Under the pieces are notes generated by a model. It searched no databases and was not told the origin of the DNA. It worked only from the letters and a program-made list of their open reading frames with translations. Shown here in pieces: positions 20,354-28,834 of a stretch of 30,795 nt of DNA. Both the position numbers and the translations under genes were made by a program. The stretch's first letter is position 1, and every line of letters begins with the position of its first letter. This DNA comes from a virus: positions 1 to 30,795 of IMG/VR virus record IMGVR_UViG_3300035698_010276; one strand, written 5' to 3'.

Positions 20354-22837
20354 ATGGCAAAAACAAAATCTAAACTTTTTTTAAACATGATTCTCAAGCA
20401 GGATGAGCCTCTTGAGATGGTTAAGCGTTCCATAAAATCAGTTGAGAAGTATGTTGACGGAGCATATATCACCGTTACATATAAAGATAAGAAGCCAAAG
20501 CCAACAAACCCTCTAGTTAAGTATCTCTCTAAAAAATTCAACGTTAGTTTCTTTAAATGGGTAGGAGATTTTTCTGCTGCTCGCCAATTTGCATTAGATC
20601 AGGTCCCAAGTGGTAAAGATAATTATATCTACTGGCAAGATGCCGATGATGTATTAGAAAATGCACCAGCCCTAAGAACACTACTCCTATCATGCGAAGA
20701 AAACAATATATCCGCGATATTCTTTGATTATCTTTATAATGTTACCCTTGATGATGATGGGAATATTGCAGAAATACTGGTTAAGCATAAAAGAGAGAGA
20801 ATCATCAGAAATGATGGTACGTTTAAGTGGATTGGAATGTTACACGAAACTCTTATCGAGCAGAGAACTGAGAATGTCCTCAAAACAACCACTAAAGAGT
20901 GTCGAGTTATTCACTTAAGCACTGCGGATAGAGCAGATGTTAATATTGATAGAAATATTGAGATATTGGAAGACCAGATAGGTAAGGAAAAGCATAGTGA
21001 CCCGAGAACATTAATTTATCTTGCAAAGGCATACTTTGATAAGGGTAAATTCTCCAGTGATGAAGATGGAAGAAAAAAATATTTTAACTTAGCTCTTACA
21101 TTATTCCATGAATATTTAGAGGGATTTGGAAAAGCTGGTAGCCCTGGTTATAATGAGGGATCTGGATGGCCAGAGGAGAGAGCTAATGCATGGGAGGCTG
21201 TCGGAGAGATAGCTATTATGTCTGGGAATGCTGAGATTGCAATTCAGGCTTTCCAATCTGCGATTGATGAAGCTCCTCAGTTTCCTAATTACTACGTTGA
21301 TTTAGCAATGGCCTATAGTATAAGTGGAGATATAAAGAAGGCCAAGCATTGGCTATTTGTCGCAACTAATATAGAAATGCCAGAGACAACTATGATTACT
21401 ACCCCTAGAGACCTTAAGTTTAGGGCTTTAGAAGTTGATTTCCAGATTAAAATGAGAGAGGGAAAGTATGCTCAGGCTAAGCAAGATGCACAAGCTATCT
21501 CAGACTTATTTCCAGAGAATGAAGACTATAAAAATAGGGTAGAGATGGCTCAACAGGCAGATTATGATAATAAAGCTTCACAGTCTATTGTTTTCCTTGG
21601 TAAATATCTTGAAATGACAAAAGATTCTAAAGAAAAACTAGAGAGCCTTGTAGAAGCTATTCCAGAATCTCTTAAGCAAGAGAAGTTCGCCTCAGAGATG
21701 AAACATAGATTTATGAAGCCAAAGATATGGGGAGAAGATGAGATTGCAATTATCTGTGGCCCAGGGTGGGAACCATGGACACCAAAGTCAATAGAGACTG
21801 GTTTAGGTGGATCTGAAGAGGCAGTAGTATATCTATCTCAAGAGCTAAAGAAAAAGGGTTGGAAAGTAACGGTTTATGCTAATCCACTTGGAAAAGGTGG
21901 AGATTATGACGGTGTTACATATAAGATGTGGCATGAGATCAACTATAAAGATCAGTTTAATGCATTAGTTCTATGGAGAGTTATAGGGTTTGTTGATTTT
22001 AACCCAATTGCTAAATTTAAGATGGTTTGGTTACACGATGTGCCAAATAACCCAGATTTTACAAGTGACCGAGTTAGTATGGTTAATAAGATTGCTACGT
22101 TATCAGAATATCACAAAGGCCTACTTAGACTTAATGATAATGGTAAGTTTATAAAGATGCCAGAGAAGAAAACCTTTTTAACAACCAATGGAATCTCAGA
22201 GATGGCACCTGACCCACTTGTGGTTAGGAATAATAAGAGAGTAATCTATTCATCTTCTCCAGATAGAGGATTGATTCACCTACTCAACATGTGGCCAGAG
22301 ATTATAAAGGAAGTTCCAGATGCAGAGCTCCATATTTACTATGGATTTAATACTTTTGACGTGATTCATAAGGGCAATCCTGGGAGAATGAAGTGGAAAG
22401 CCGCAATGATGGAGATGATGAAGCAACCTGGAATTAAATATCATGGGAGAGTTGGGCATAAAGATCTTGAGAAAGAGATGATGGCTTCTGGTATCTGGGC
22501 CTACCCTACCGACTTTACGGAAATATCATGTATTACCGCAATGAAGGCCCAGGCACTAGGGGCAATTCCAGTTGTTACTAACTTTGGAGCGCTCAAGGAG
22601 ACTGTTAAAAATGGCATCAAGGTTGATATGGATGTCACAACAGAGGAAGGTCAAAAGGAATATAAGGAGCAGTTGATAAAACTACTTAAAGATGACGGTG
22701 AACAAGAGGAAATAAGGGAAGAAATGATGAACTGGGCACAGGAATACTTTACATGGGAAAAAGTTGCAACGGAGTGGGACAGATTATTTAGGGTTAGTTT
22801 ACAAAACCCAGAGATGTTAATACCAGGAGAGGTTTAA
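20354..22837 (+). CDS. Three-part glycosyltransferase: GT-A, TPR, GT-B
   Basis: I start at ATG 20354; an in-frame GTG at 20309 lies in a hairpin. The 827 residues have a GT2-like GT-A domain first (MILKQDEPLEMVKRSIKSV and the QDADD metal motif, about residues 98-102), then TPR-like helices (RTLIYLAKAYFDKGKFS; NAWEAVGEIAIMSGNAEIAI; NYYVDLAMAYSISGDIKKA), then a GT-B domain of the family-4 kind (GLGGSEEAVVYLSQEL; YSSSPDRGLIHLL; GRVGHKDL; EISCITAMKAQALGAIPVV). One polypeptide could transfer two different sugars while TPRs hold a protein or glycan acceptor. It is the first and largest gene of the sugar module. Confidence 0.85.
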   Translation: MAKTKSKLFLNMILKQDEPLEMVKRSIKSVEKYVDGAYITVTYKDKKPKPTNPLVKYLSKKFNVSFFKWVGDFSAARQFALDQVPSGKDNYIYWQDADDVLENAPALRTLLLSCEENNISAIFFDYLYNVTLDDDGNIAEILVKHKRERIIRNDGTFKWIGMLHETLIEQRTENVLKTTTKECRVIHLSTADRADVNIDRNIEILEDQIGKEKHSDPRTLIYLAKAYFDKGKFSSDEDGRKKYFNLALTLFHEYLEGFGKAGSPGYNEGSGWPEERANAWEAVGEIAIMSGNAEIAIQAFQSAIDEAPQFPNYYVDLAMAYSISGDIKKAKHWLFVATNIEMPETTMITTPRDLKFRALEVDFQIKMREGKYAQAKQDAQAISDLFPENEDYKNRVEMAQQADYDNKASQSIVFLGKYLEMTKDSKEKLESLVEAIPESLKQEKFASEMKHRFMKPKIWGEDEIAIICGPGWEPWTPKSIETGLGGSEEAVVYLSQELKKKGWKVTVYANPLGKGGDYDGVTYKMWHEINYKDQFNALVLWRVIGFVDFNPIAKFKMVWLHDVPNNPDFTSDRVSMVNKIATLSEYHKGLLRLNDNGKFIKMPEKKTFLTTNGISEMAPDPLVVRNNKRVIYSSSPDRGLIHLLNMWPEIIKEVPDAELHIYYGFNTFDVIHKGNPGRMKWKAAMMEMMKQPGIKYHGRVGHKDLEKEMMASGIWAYPTDFTEISCITAMKAQALGAIPVVTNFGALKETVKNGIKVDMDVTTEEGQKEYKEQLIKLLKDDGEQEEIREEMMNWAQEYFTWEKVATEWDRLFRVSLQNPEMLIPGEV

Positions 22838-22839
22838 TT

Positions 22840-23043
22840 ATGAATACATTTATGGGACATGGAAAATGTCCAGTATGTGGCAAAGAGATACCAAGAGTTT
22901 CAACTAGAGATAATAAAACTAGATATTGTTCAAGGATCTGTGCATCACAGGCAAGATATAGGACTAGATATGTTGGCACCTCATCAGGTCCAGCTAATAG
23001 ACCAACAAGAGAACAAACTCTAAGACTACCAGGGGATGCTTAA
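22840..23043 (+). CDS. Small zinc-ribbon protein, 67 aa
   Basis: ATG 22840, two bases after the glycosyltransferase stop. CPVCGKEI (C10, C13) and YCSRICASQ (C30, C34) are the two cysteine pairs of a small zinc ribbon in the form often seen at the end of HNH-type or MYM-like ribbons. The C-terminus is basic and Pro-rich. It has no catalytic domain. It may bind nucleic acid or a partner protein; its presence inside the sugar module is unexplained. Confidence 0.7.
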   Translation: MNTFMGHGKCPVCGKEIPRVSTRDNKTRYCSRICASQARYRTRYVGTSSGPANRPTREQTLRLPGDA

Positions 23044-23229
23044 ATGGAGGATCCTACGGTTACTATAGAGGAACTTAGCCTAATGGGCGGCGCTCTTGCC
23101 ATGGCTGTGAATATGGATTTTATGTCTAGGGATCACGGTAAGATTATTTGGAGAAAATTATTAAAATTATCAAATTTAGATATTAAATCTAAGAAGAAGG
23201 AGAAAGATGACACTATTAAAAAAGGTTAA
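23044..23229 (+). CDS. Small hypothetical protein, 61 aa
   Basis: ATG 23044 directly follows the previous stop. The peptide has an acidic N-terminus (MEDPTVTIEELSLMGGALAM), a hydrophobic middle with Ala/Met and a Lys-rich end (SKKKEKDDTIKKG). It overlaps the next gene by 23 bases in another frame. The amphipathic pattern suggests a short helical protein. No family is recognised. Confidence 0.6.
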   Translation: MEDPTVTIEELSLMGGALAMAVNMDFMSRDHGKIIWRKLLKLSNLDIKSKKKEKDDTIKKG

Positions 23230-23662
23230 CCCAGAGTGGCAGCCAAGCGAGAACCCAGGACTAAAAGTCGGGGATACATTAGAAATTACTGACTACGCAG
23301 GCTTAGTTCGCGTTGGTATGGCAGTTATGGTTGATGAGGGCGGAAATGAAATGGAACTACCAGGTCAGGTATTTATCTGCCCAATTTGTTTCAAGCATAT
23401 TGACGGACTTATCAAATTTAACGAACATGTTGCTAGCCATCTTAAAACAAATAAGAAGAACATGGAAGCTAAAGTAGCTAATATTGAAGAGCTAAAAAAG
23501 ACTGATGCTGATGAACTAAAGGAAAAGGTTGATGCAGAGTTAGAGTCTAAAAAGGCTGAAGATGCTGAGGTTGCTAAAAAAGCAGCATTCGTTGCAAAGA
23601 TGAAAGCAGCTAAAGCTAAAAAAGCTAAGGAGAAAGAAGCTATTGCAAAGAAGGGCAAGTAG
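23207..23662 (+). CDS. Zinc-finger protein with Lys/Ala-rich coiled tail, 151 aa
   Basis: ATG 23207 follows AAGGAG. Residues 1-65 have strand-like sequence ending in a C2H2-type finger, CPICFKHIDGLIKFNEHVAS then HL, where two Cys and two His could bind zinc. The remainder (about 90 residues) is a long charged helix of Lys, Glu and Ala (KKTDADELKEKVDAELESKK). Such a finger plus coiled coil suggests an adaptor that binds DNA or protein. It is translationally coupled to the next gene (TAGTG overlap). The family is not recognised. Confidence 0.7.
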   Translation: MTLLKKVNPEWQPSENPGLKVGDTLEITDYAGLVRVGMAVMVDEGGNEMELPGQVFICPICFKHIDGLIKFNEHVASHLKTNKKNMEAKVANIEELKKTDADELKEKVDAELESKKAEDAEVAKKAAFVAKMKAAKAKKAKEKEAIAKKGK

Positions 23663-24474
23663 TGAAAAAGAAGGTCTTATTTGTCTATGACCATAAGTAT
23701 CCAGAGCTATGGAGAGATGGTCTGTGGGCAGCTTTAGAGCTTCTTAAAGATGACTTCGAGGTAACCAAATTCAATCTTCAAGATAGGGGTAAGAAGAAAT
23801 TCTCCCCTATCAATAATTTTGATTTTGTCCTCGGATGGGGGGCATTCAATAGTCCAGTAGAAAAGTCTTTCAGGGAGCTTAAGGAGAAGATACCAGATAA
23901 GAAAATGGGTCTTTGTATTGCTGGTAATGCTTTCCCTCCAGATGAAATGGATGCTTATGATGTGCTTTTCTATGAAACTGAGTGGTATCTTCCACAAATA
24001 AGTAAACATAAGAAAGCTATCCACGCATTCGGAGTCAATACAGATATTTTCAACCCATGGCCAGAAGCTCCTACAATTTGGGATTACCTTTCAGTTGGAT
24101 CTTTTTCTTACTGGAAGCGCCATGAAAATATTATTACCAAGCCTGGTACTAAGATGGTTATTGGGGAAATACAAAAGGATAACTGGACAGAATCTTTTGA
24201 TATTATCTCCAACCTATTACTCGCTGGAGTGGGAATATCAGATATGGTATACCCAACCAAGCTAAGGAATCTCTATAACTGTGCGGGCACAATAGTACTA
24301 TATTCTGACATTAACGGTGGTGGAGAGAGGTCTTTACTAGAGGCTCGCGCATGTGGGAAGAAAGTCGAGATTATGGATGATAACCCCAAGCTACAGAGCC
24401 TATTAGATGGGCCACTGCTAGATCATCATTATTATTATGCTCAGCTTAAAAAGGGCATAGAGGACGCACTGTGA
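23662..24474 (+). CDS. GT-B-type glycosyltransferase, 270 aa
   Basis: Start GTG 23662 overlaps the previous stop. The protein opens with KKVLFVYDHKYPELW, a Rossmann-like strand and loop. The C-terminal half carries the donor-site pattern of GT-B enzymes: SVGSFSYWKRHENI, IVLYSDINGGGERSLLEARACGKK (E-x7-E motif region) and DNPKL. It is shorter than usual (about 350), lacking some N-domain elements. It probably transfers a sugar in the surface or virion glycan made by this cluster. Acceptor and donor are unknown. Confidence 0.75.
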   Translation: MKKKVLFVYDHKYPELWRDGLWAALELLKDDFEVTKFNLQDRGKKKFSPINNFDFVLGWGAFNSPVEKSFRELKEKIPDKKMGLCIAGNAFPPDEMDAYDVLFYETEWYLPQISKHKKAIHAFGVNTDIFNPWPEAPTIWDYLSVGSFSYWKRHENIITKPGTKMVIGEIQKDNWTESFDIISNLLLAGVGISDMVYPTKLRNLYNCAGTIVLYSDINGGGERSLLEARACGKKVEIMDDNPKLQSLLDGPLLDHHYYYAQLKKGIEDAL

Positions 24475-25055
24475 TAGAAAAATCATGTTTAAATTGTGGG
24501 GAGAAATTTAAATGTAAGCCTTGTCATATTGATCGTGCAAAATATTGCTCTAAAGAATGTAAATATATGTTTAGTACAGGGAAAAAACCAAAAAATATAG
24601 ATGGGCTTAAACTAGGAAGAGGATGGAATAAAGGGATACAATGTTCGGAAGAAACTAGGGATAAAATAAGCAAAGCTAACTCTGGAAAACAGAGGACAGA
24701 AGAACAGGTTAAGAAAATGTCTATTGCTATGACTGGAAAAAAAAGAACAATGAAAACTAGAAAGAAAATAAGTCTTTCTCAGAAGGGAGAAAAACATTGG
24801 AATTGGCAGGGTGGAATAACATCACATAATCAAGTTGGAAGAAGTTCTATGGAATATAAAATCTGGAGAAAATCTGTATTAGAAAGAGATAACTATACTT
24901 GTCAATGGTGTGGAATTAAGGATAATTTGGTGGTAGACCATATTAGACCATGGGCTGGGCATGAAGAATATAGATTTTTAATTTGGAATGGGAGAACTCT
25001 TTGCAGAGATTGTCATAAGAAAACTAGATATTACTGTGGGAGAATAAAAAAAAGC
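24471..25055 (+). mobile_element. HNH/NUMOD3 homing endonuclease segment
   Basis: The first 585 bases of the fused gene encode zinc ribbon, NUMOD3 repeats and HNH domain, typical of free-standing phage homing endonucleases. It ends at the ATG (25056) that would start the ancestral GT2 gene. The right boundary is a guess from domain content; no flanking target repeat was identified. Confidence 0.6.
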
Positions 25056-25670
25056 ATGCATCCGTTCATATCTATGGTTATTCCTTGTTATACAAAAACT
25101 AAAGAGATGGAAGAAATGGCACTAGACTGTGCTTCATCATATAGGTCACAGGTTGATGAAATGATTATTTTAGAGGATGGTCAATTACCATCTCAAAAAT
25201 TGGCAGAGATGGCTGATGTTTATATATATAATAAGCACAACAAGGGTTTTACTGCCAGTGTAAACGAGGGATGGAGAATGGCTACTGGAGAGTATGTGAT
25301 GATTGTTAATTCAGATACAACATTGTTAAATAATGGAAATTTGAGGGATTTGTGTATTCCAGGTAAAGTTGCAAGCCCTCTCATCGCGAACCAGGAAATT
25401 GAGCGCCTTGCAGGACCATTCTGGGTTGCCCCAAGAGAGGTAACAAAAGAATATGGTTATCTACTTGAGGAGATGAAGACCTATAGTAGTGATTCAGAAT
25501 ATGATGAAAGAGTTAAAGATATATTCCAGAAAGTCCCAAGTGTAAAAATTTACCACGAGATGGCACAGAGTGTATCTGCGGCTGGTATTGAAGGTGGAGA
25601 AGAGCAGATTAGGGACAGAAAGATCTATGCCGAGATGATTAAAAAGGGATTAGTGAGATTAGTGAAATGA
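24471..25670 (+). CDS. HNH/NUMOD3 endonuclease fused to a GT2 glycosyltransferase
   Basis: The GTG start overlaps the previous stop (GTGA). Residues 1-195 are a homing-endonuclease-like unit: a zinc ribbon (CLNCGEKF, YCSKEC), NUMOD3-type repeats (SEETRDKISKANSGK; TEEQVKKMSIAMTGKKR; KKISLSQKGEKHWNW) and an HNH domain (ERDNYTCQWCG, VVDHIRPW, TLCRDCHKK). From Met196 begins a GT2 domain (PFISMVIPCYTKTKEMEEMA, NSDTTLL as DxD-like, NKHNKGFTASVNEGW). The joined frame has no stop. Met196 is a natural GT2 start, so the fusion may come from insertion of a mobile HNH gene. Confidence 0.85.
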   Translation: MIEKSCLNCGEKFKCKPCHIDRAKYCSKECKYMFSTGKKPKNIDGLKLGRGWNKGIQCSEETRDKISKANSGKQRTEEQVKKMSIAMTGKKRTMKTRKKISLSQKGEKHWNWQGGITSHNQVGRSSMEYKIWRKSVLERDNYTCQWCGIKDNLVVDHIRPWAGHEEYRFLIWNGRTLCRDCHKKTRYYCGRIKKSMHPFISMVIPCYTKTKEMEEMALDCASSYRSQVDEMIILEDGQLPSQKLAEMADVYIYNKHNKGFTASVNEGWRMATGEYVMIVNSDTTLLNNGNLRDLCIPGKVASPLIANQEIERLAGPFWVAPREVTKEYGYLLEEMKTYSSDSEYDERVKDIFQKVPSVKIYHEMAQSVSAAGIEGGEEQIRDRKIYAEMIKKGLVRLVK

Positions 25671-26233
25671 AGCTATATCTTGGCGCTGCTGATGGGCCAC
25701 TCCACGAACAACACAGAAAGGTAATGGGTGATCCAGAAGAATGGACATTTGTGGATAAGTATGTGGATAACGGTAGAAATAAGCTTTGGGATGCGGAGAA
25801 GTTAGATGAGGTAGAAGACTCTTCTGTGGAAAAGATATATGCATCACATCTGGCAGAACACTTTTCTCATAGGGATGTTCAGGACATTTTAGACAACTGG
25901 TACATCAAGCTTAAAAAAGGTGGAAAACTTATTCTCAACGTTCCAGATCTTGAATGGGCATGTTTTAGTTTTCTAGTTGCACTAAAGCAGGAAAGAGAGA
26001 ATATTGATCCAGATCCGATGCAATATTATAGATATAGCATTAATCATGATAACCATGAACACGATTTCCTGCAGATTTTCTATGGTAGTCATGAGAATGA
26101 TGGTGAGTATCATAAGGGCGGGTTTACAAAAGAATCTATAAAATATTTACTTAGAAGATTTGCAAAAGTTGAAGTTGAACAGGCTGTGGAAGCACACCAG
26201 ATGGGCTGTTTACTTGTGCGAGCAACCAAATGA
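25667..26233 (+). CDS. SAM-dependent methyltransferase, 188 aa
   Basis: ATGA overlap with the GT2 stop. The Rossmann fold is of the COG4627-like predicted methyltransferase kind: KLYLGAADG (SAM-binding start, in place of LdlGcG), a DKYVDNGRNKL strand, VEKIYASHLAEHFSHRDV (E-H-x motif) and LKKGGKLILNVPDLEW. In polysaccharide clusters such enzymes methylate sugars, and this one fits that pattern. It lacks obvious SET or DNA methylase motifs. The His-rich C-terminal half is long for this small family. It overlaps the next gene by ATGA. Confidence 0.8.
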   Translation: MKLYLGAADGPLHEQHRKVMGDPEEWTFVDKYVDNGRNKLWDAEKLDEVEDSSVEKIYASHLAEHFSHRDVQDILDNWYIKLKKGGKLILNVPDLEWACFSFLVALKQERENIDPDPMQYYRYSINHDNHEHDFLQIFYGSHENDGEYHKGGFTKESIKYLLRRFAKVEVEQAVEAHQMGCLLVRATK

Positions 26234-27051
26234 AACTACACATCAACTGTGAAGACAATCCCCATACTTTTAATAAGAAGAACTATTTAGTTAGAGCTGC
26301 CGAGAGACTTGGACTTGATGTAATTGTTGGCTGGAATCCAGGAGTAGATGCTGATTATGTTTTAAACATAGAACCATATAGTATTCTTGGTAAGGGGAAT
26401 AAGTGGACTGGAGCATGGTGGATAGATACTTTACTAGATAACATTAGATTCAATACTGAATTTCAATATATAGATGATATTTTCCTTGCTGGTAGCTCAC
26501 ATAAGATCATACCAGAGCACAATCATCACTTGTTTTTCCAAGCAGCTGATTTAGATATTCACAAACCGATGCCAGTAAAAAAAGACTGTGATTTCATTCT
26601 GGCGGGGACAATGGGATTAGATATTTACAAGGAGAGAGAGAGGGTAATAAAATTACTCAGAGAGAGTGGTTTTTCTTTTGTTGGTGCTGGAAAGAATTTT
26701 AAAGGACTTAATTACACCATGCAGTTGAATCGCGCGCGCGTACAGTTCATTAGATCTATGGATGTAGATGGACATGGGGAGATAGCTCAAAGGTTCTTTG
26801 AGTGCCTTGCTATTGGTCCAGTGCTGACTAACTGGGTGCCAGATTTAGAGCAAACAGGGCTTGTTGAAGGTGAAGATTATCTTGCGTATCATAATGATGA
26901 AGAAATGATACTTAAGATGCATGAGCTTATAGATGATCCAGACTATGCTAATGCAGTTGCCCAGAGTGGTAGGCTTAAGTCACTTGCGAATCACACATAC
27001 GAGCACAGACTAATAACACTAATGAATATAATAGGAGATAGATGTGAGTAG
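26230..27051 (+). CDS. GT-B/CgeB-like glycosyltransferase, 273 aa
   Basis: ATGA overlap sets the start. The protein has a Rossmann-like start (MKLHINCEDNPHTF), an SSHKIIPEHNHHLFFQAAD stretch, FILAGTMG-type strand, and a late RARVQFIRSMDVDGHGEIAQ then RFFECLAIGPVLTN, which is the signature of the CgeB/Glyco_trans_1_2 group: E-C-x-A-x-G-P-V-L-T. This group transfers sugars in spore coats and surface glycans. The C-terminus is helical. Donor is unknown. It overlaps the cytidylyltransferase by eight bases. Confidence 0.75.
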   Translation: MKLHINCEDNPHTFNKKNYLVRAAERLGLDVIVGWNPGVDADYVLNIEPYSILGKGNKWTGAWWIDTLLDNIRFNTEFQYIDDIFLAGSSHKIIPEHNHHLFFQAADLDIHKPMPVKKDCDFILAGTMGLDIYKERERVIKLLRESGFSFVGAGKNFKGLNYTMQLNRARVQFIRSMDVDGHGEIAQRFFECLAIGPVLTNWVPDLEQTGLVEGEDYLAYHNDEEMILKMHELIDDPDYANAVAQSGRLKSLANHTYEHRLITLMNIIGDRCE

Positions 27052-27469
27052 GGTTTATACTGGCGGAACATTTGATATATTCCATTATGGGCATGTTAAC
27101 TTCCTGCGCCAATGTGCTCAGATTGGATTTGTTACAGTTTCTCTCAACACAGACGAGTTTATAGAGGAGTACAAAGGTAAGCCCCCAGTAATGTCCTTTA
27201 ATGAAAGGCAGAAGTCTCTATTTGGCTGTAAATATGTTGACAATGTTATCCCCAACCTGGGTGGATGTGACTCAACAATATCAATATCAGCTGTTAATCC
27301 AGATGTGATTGCCATTGGGACTGACTGGGCGACAAGAGACTATTACGAACAGATGGGTTTTAATCAGGAATGGTTAGATCTAAGAGAGATCACACTAGCT
27401 TATCTACCATATACAAAGGAAATTTCTACTACTAGCCTGAAGCAGAGGATAAAAGATTATGAAAATTAG
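27044..27469 (+). CDS. Cytidylyltransferase-like enzyme (TagD/RfaE-C type)
   Basis: GTG start at 27044, inside the end of the previous gene. It has the nucleotidyltransferase signature GGTFDIFHYGHVNFL (HxGH) and ISTTSLKQRI (ISTT-x-x-I/L-x-x-RI), with SLNTDEFIEEYKGKPPVMSF between, as in glycerol-3-phosphate cytidylyltransferase and related enzymes. The reaction would be CTP plus a phosphoalcohol or sugar phosphate giving a CDP-linked donor. In this cluster it may supply CDP-glycerol or a CDP-sugar for a glycosyl or glycerol-phosphate transferase. The substrate cannot be told from sequence. It is 141 residues, usual for TagD. Confidence 0.85.
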   Translation: MSRVYTGGTFDIFHYGHVNFLRQCAQIGFVTVSLNTDEFIEEYKGKPPVMSFNERQKSLFGCKYVDNVIPNLGGCDSTISISAVNPDVIAIGTDWATRDYYEQMGFNQEWLDLREITLAYLPYTKEISTTSLKQRIKDYEN

Positions 27470-28091
27470 TGCATTTGTTCTGGCTTACATAGAAACTGAG
27501 GATCAGGCGCTTATGACAGATGCGTGTATTAATTCTTTAGTTGGTAAGGTTGATAATCTAATCCTAATTGATAACGGATCAACATATAAATATGAGACGC
27601 CATTCGGGGTATCAAAGACAATAAAATTACCAAAGAATCTAATGTATATTGGCGGGATAAACGCTGGGATTAAGGCTTGCTCAGAGACCGACTGTGATTA
27701 TATTTTACTAGTAACAAATGATACTGAGGTTGTTGAGGGAGATTTAGAGACTCTTTGCATTCCAGACTCGCTTGTGTTCCCAAAGATGGTAACTCAAAGG
27801 AGAAGTAGGCAGCCTTTTTACCATGGTGGATTCTACTGTATGCCAAATGATCTCTCTTGGATTATGCATAATGATGAATATAATTTTTTCTTTTCTGATG
27901 TAGAGGTGTTTTATAGAGGAATAAAAGCTGGTCATGGGATGGCATATAGACCAAATGTTGTGGTTAATCATGAACTATGGAAAACGATGAAGGAGGGTGA
28001 AGAGAGAAGTGGGCTATATGTGAAAGATCAAAGAATATTTATTCAGAGAAACAATTTTAACCCAGATGAAGAAAGCTTTTTAGTTATTTAG
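27459..28091 (+). CDS. GT2-like glycosyltransferase, 210 aa
   Basis: ATG 27459 overlaps the cytidylyltransferase end. The protein opens with MKISAFVLAYIETED, then LILIDNGST (nucleotide-binding strand and loop), MYIGGINAGIKACSE (G-x-N-x-G), and DYILLVTNDTEV (DxD-like metal motif NDT). This is the GT-A fold of family 2. The C-terminus has VFYRGIKAGHGMAYRPN, typical of the acceptor side. It is short (210 residues; typical 250-300), but the core is complete. Confidence 0.8.
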   Translation: MKISAFVLAYIETEDQALMTDACINSLVGKVDNLILIDNGSTYKYETPFGVSKTIKLPKNLMYIGGINAGIKACSETDCDYILLVTNDTEVVEGDLETLCIPDSLVFPKMVTQRRSRQPFYHGGFYCMPNDLSWIMHNDEYNFFFSDVEVFYRGIKAGHGMAYRPNVVVNHELWKTMKEGEERSGLYVKDQRIFIQRNNFNPDEESFLVI

Positions 28092-28102
28092 TTGTATATA
28101 CT

Positions 28103-28834
28103 ATGGATATGTTAGATAAAATTTCTCTTATACTTCCAACTTATCATCCAGACAGAGTTGATAGAGCTAATATACTTATAAGTATGTTAAAAGAAGAATC
28201 TGGATCTGAGGTAGAGGTTATTGTTGTGACTGATAATCCAGAAACACATGATAGTTACATTGGGGCAGATCAAGTAATTAAACTTCCAAAAAGAATAGGT
28301 TTCACAAGGGCAGCAAATATAGGGGAGAAGTTCGCGAGCTATGGTATTGGCTGGTGGATTGATGATTATGTTATCCCATCTCCAGGGTGGGCTCCAAAAG
28401 CGCTAAGTTACTTCTGGAAAAGATTCCCGACTGGACATGGAATCATGGAGCTATCTGGATGTAAAACAGATTGTCCAAAATCAATGTCAACTAGGGAGTA
28501 TATGTATAATCTAAATGGAGGAGACTGGCTGTGGAATGATTATCTCCATTGTGGAGATACGGAGAGTTGGAAAAAGGCAGTTTCAAAAGATGAATTTTAT
28601 GTATGCCCAGAGGTTCTATGGAAAAGAGATAAAATTTATGATAATTGTAAGACTGAAAGTCTAAAAACAATTTCACTTGATACTGAGTTGAGAGTAATCA
28701 GGGAGACTGATGGTTGGCCAGACAAACATGTTGATAACTTACAACAACTTTATCTTACCTGGGCAATGGGAGATAAAAGAAATGAAGAATTATATAAAAA
28801 TATTTTTAATATAACCTATGGGGAAAAGAAATGA
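28103..28834 (+). CDS. GT2-like glycosyltransferase, 243 aa
   Basis: ATG 28103 follows the previous gene by 11 bases without an evident GGAGG. The start ISLILPTYHPDRVDRANILI is a GT2 first strand and helix, VIVVTDNPETHDSYI follows, FTRAANIGEKFASYGIGWWI has the N-x-G element and IDDYVIP the metal-binding motif in place of DxD. Cysteines are frequent in the C-terminal half (CKTDC, HCGD). The family is likely, the target unknown. It overlaps the epimerase by ATGA. Confidence 0.75.
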   Translation: MDMLDKISLILPTYHPDRVDRANILISMLKEESGSEVEVIVVTDNPETHDSYIGADQVIKLPKRIGFTRAANIGEKFASYGIGWWIDDYVIPSPGWAPKALSYFWKRFPTGHGIMELSGCKTDCPKSMSTREYMYNLNGGDWLWNDYLHCGDTESWKKAVSKDEFYVCPEVLWKRDKIYDNCKTESLKTISLDTELRVIRETDGWPDKHVDNLQQLYLTWAMGDKRNEELYKNIFNITYGEKK

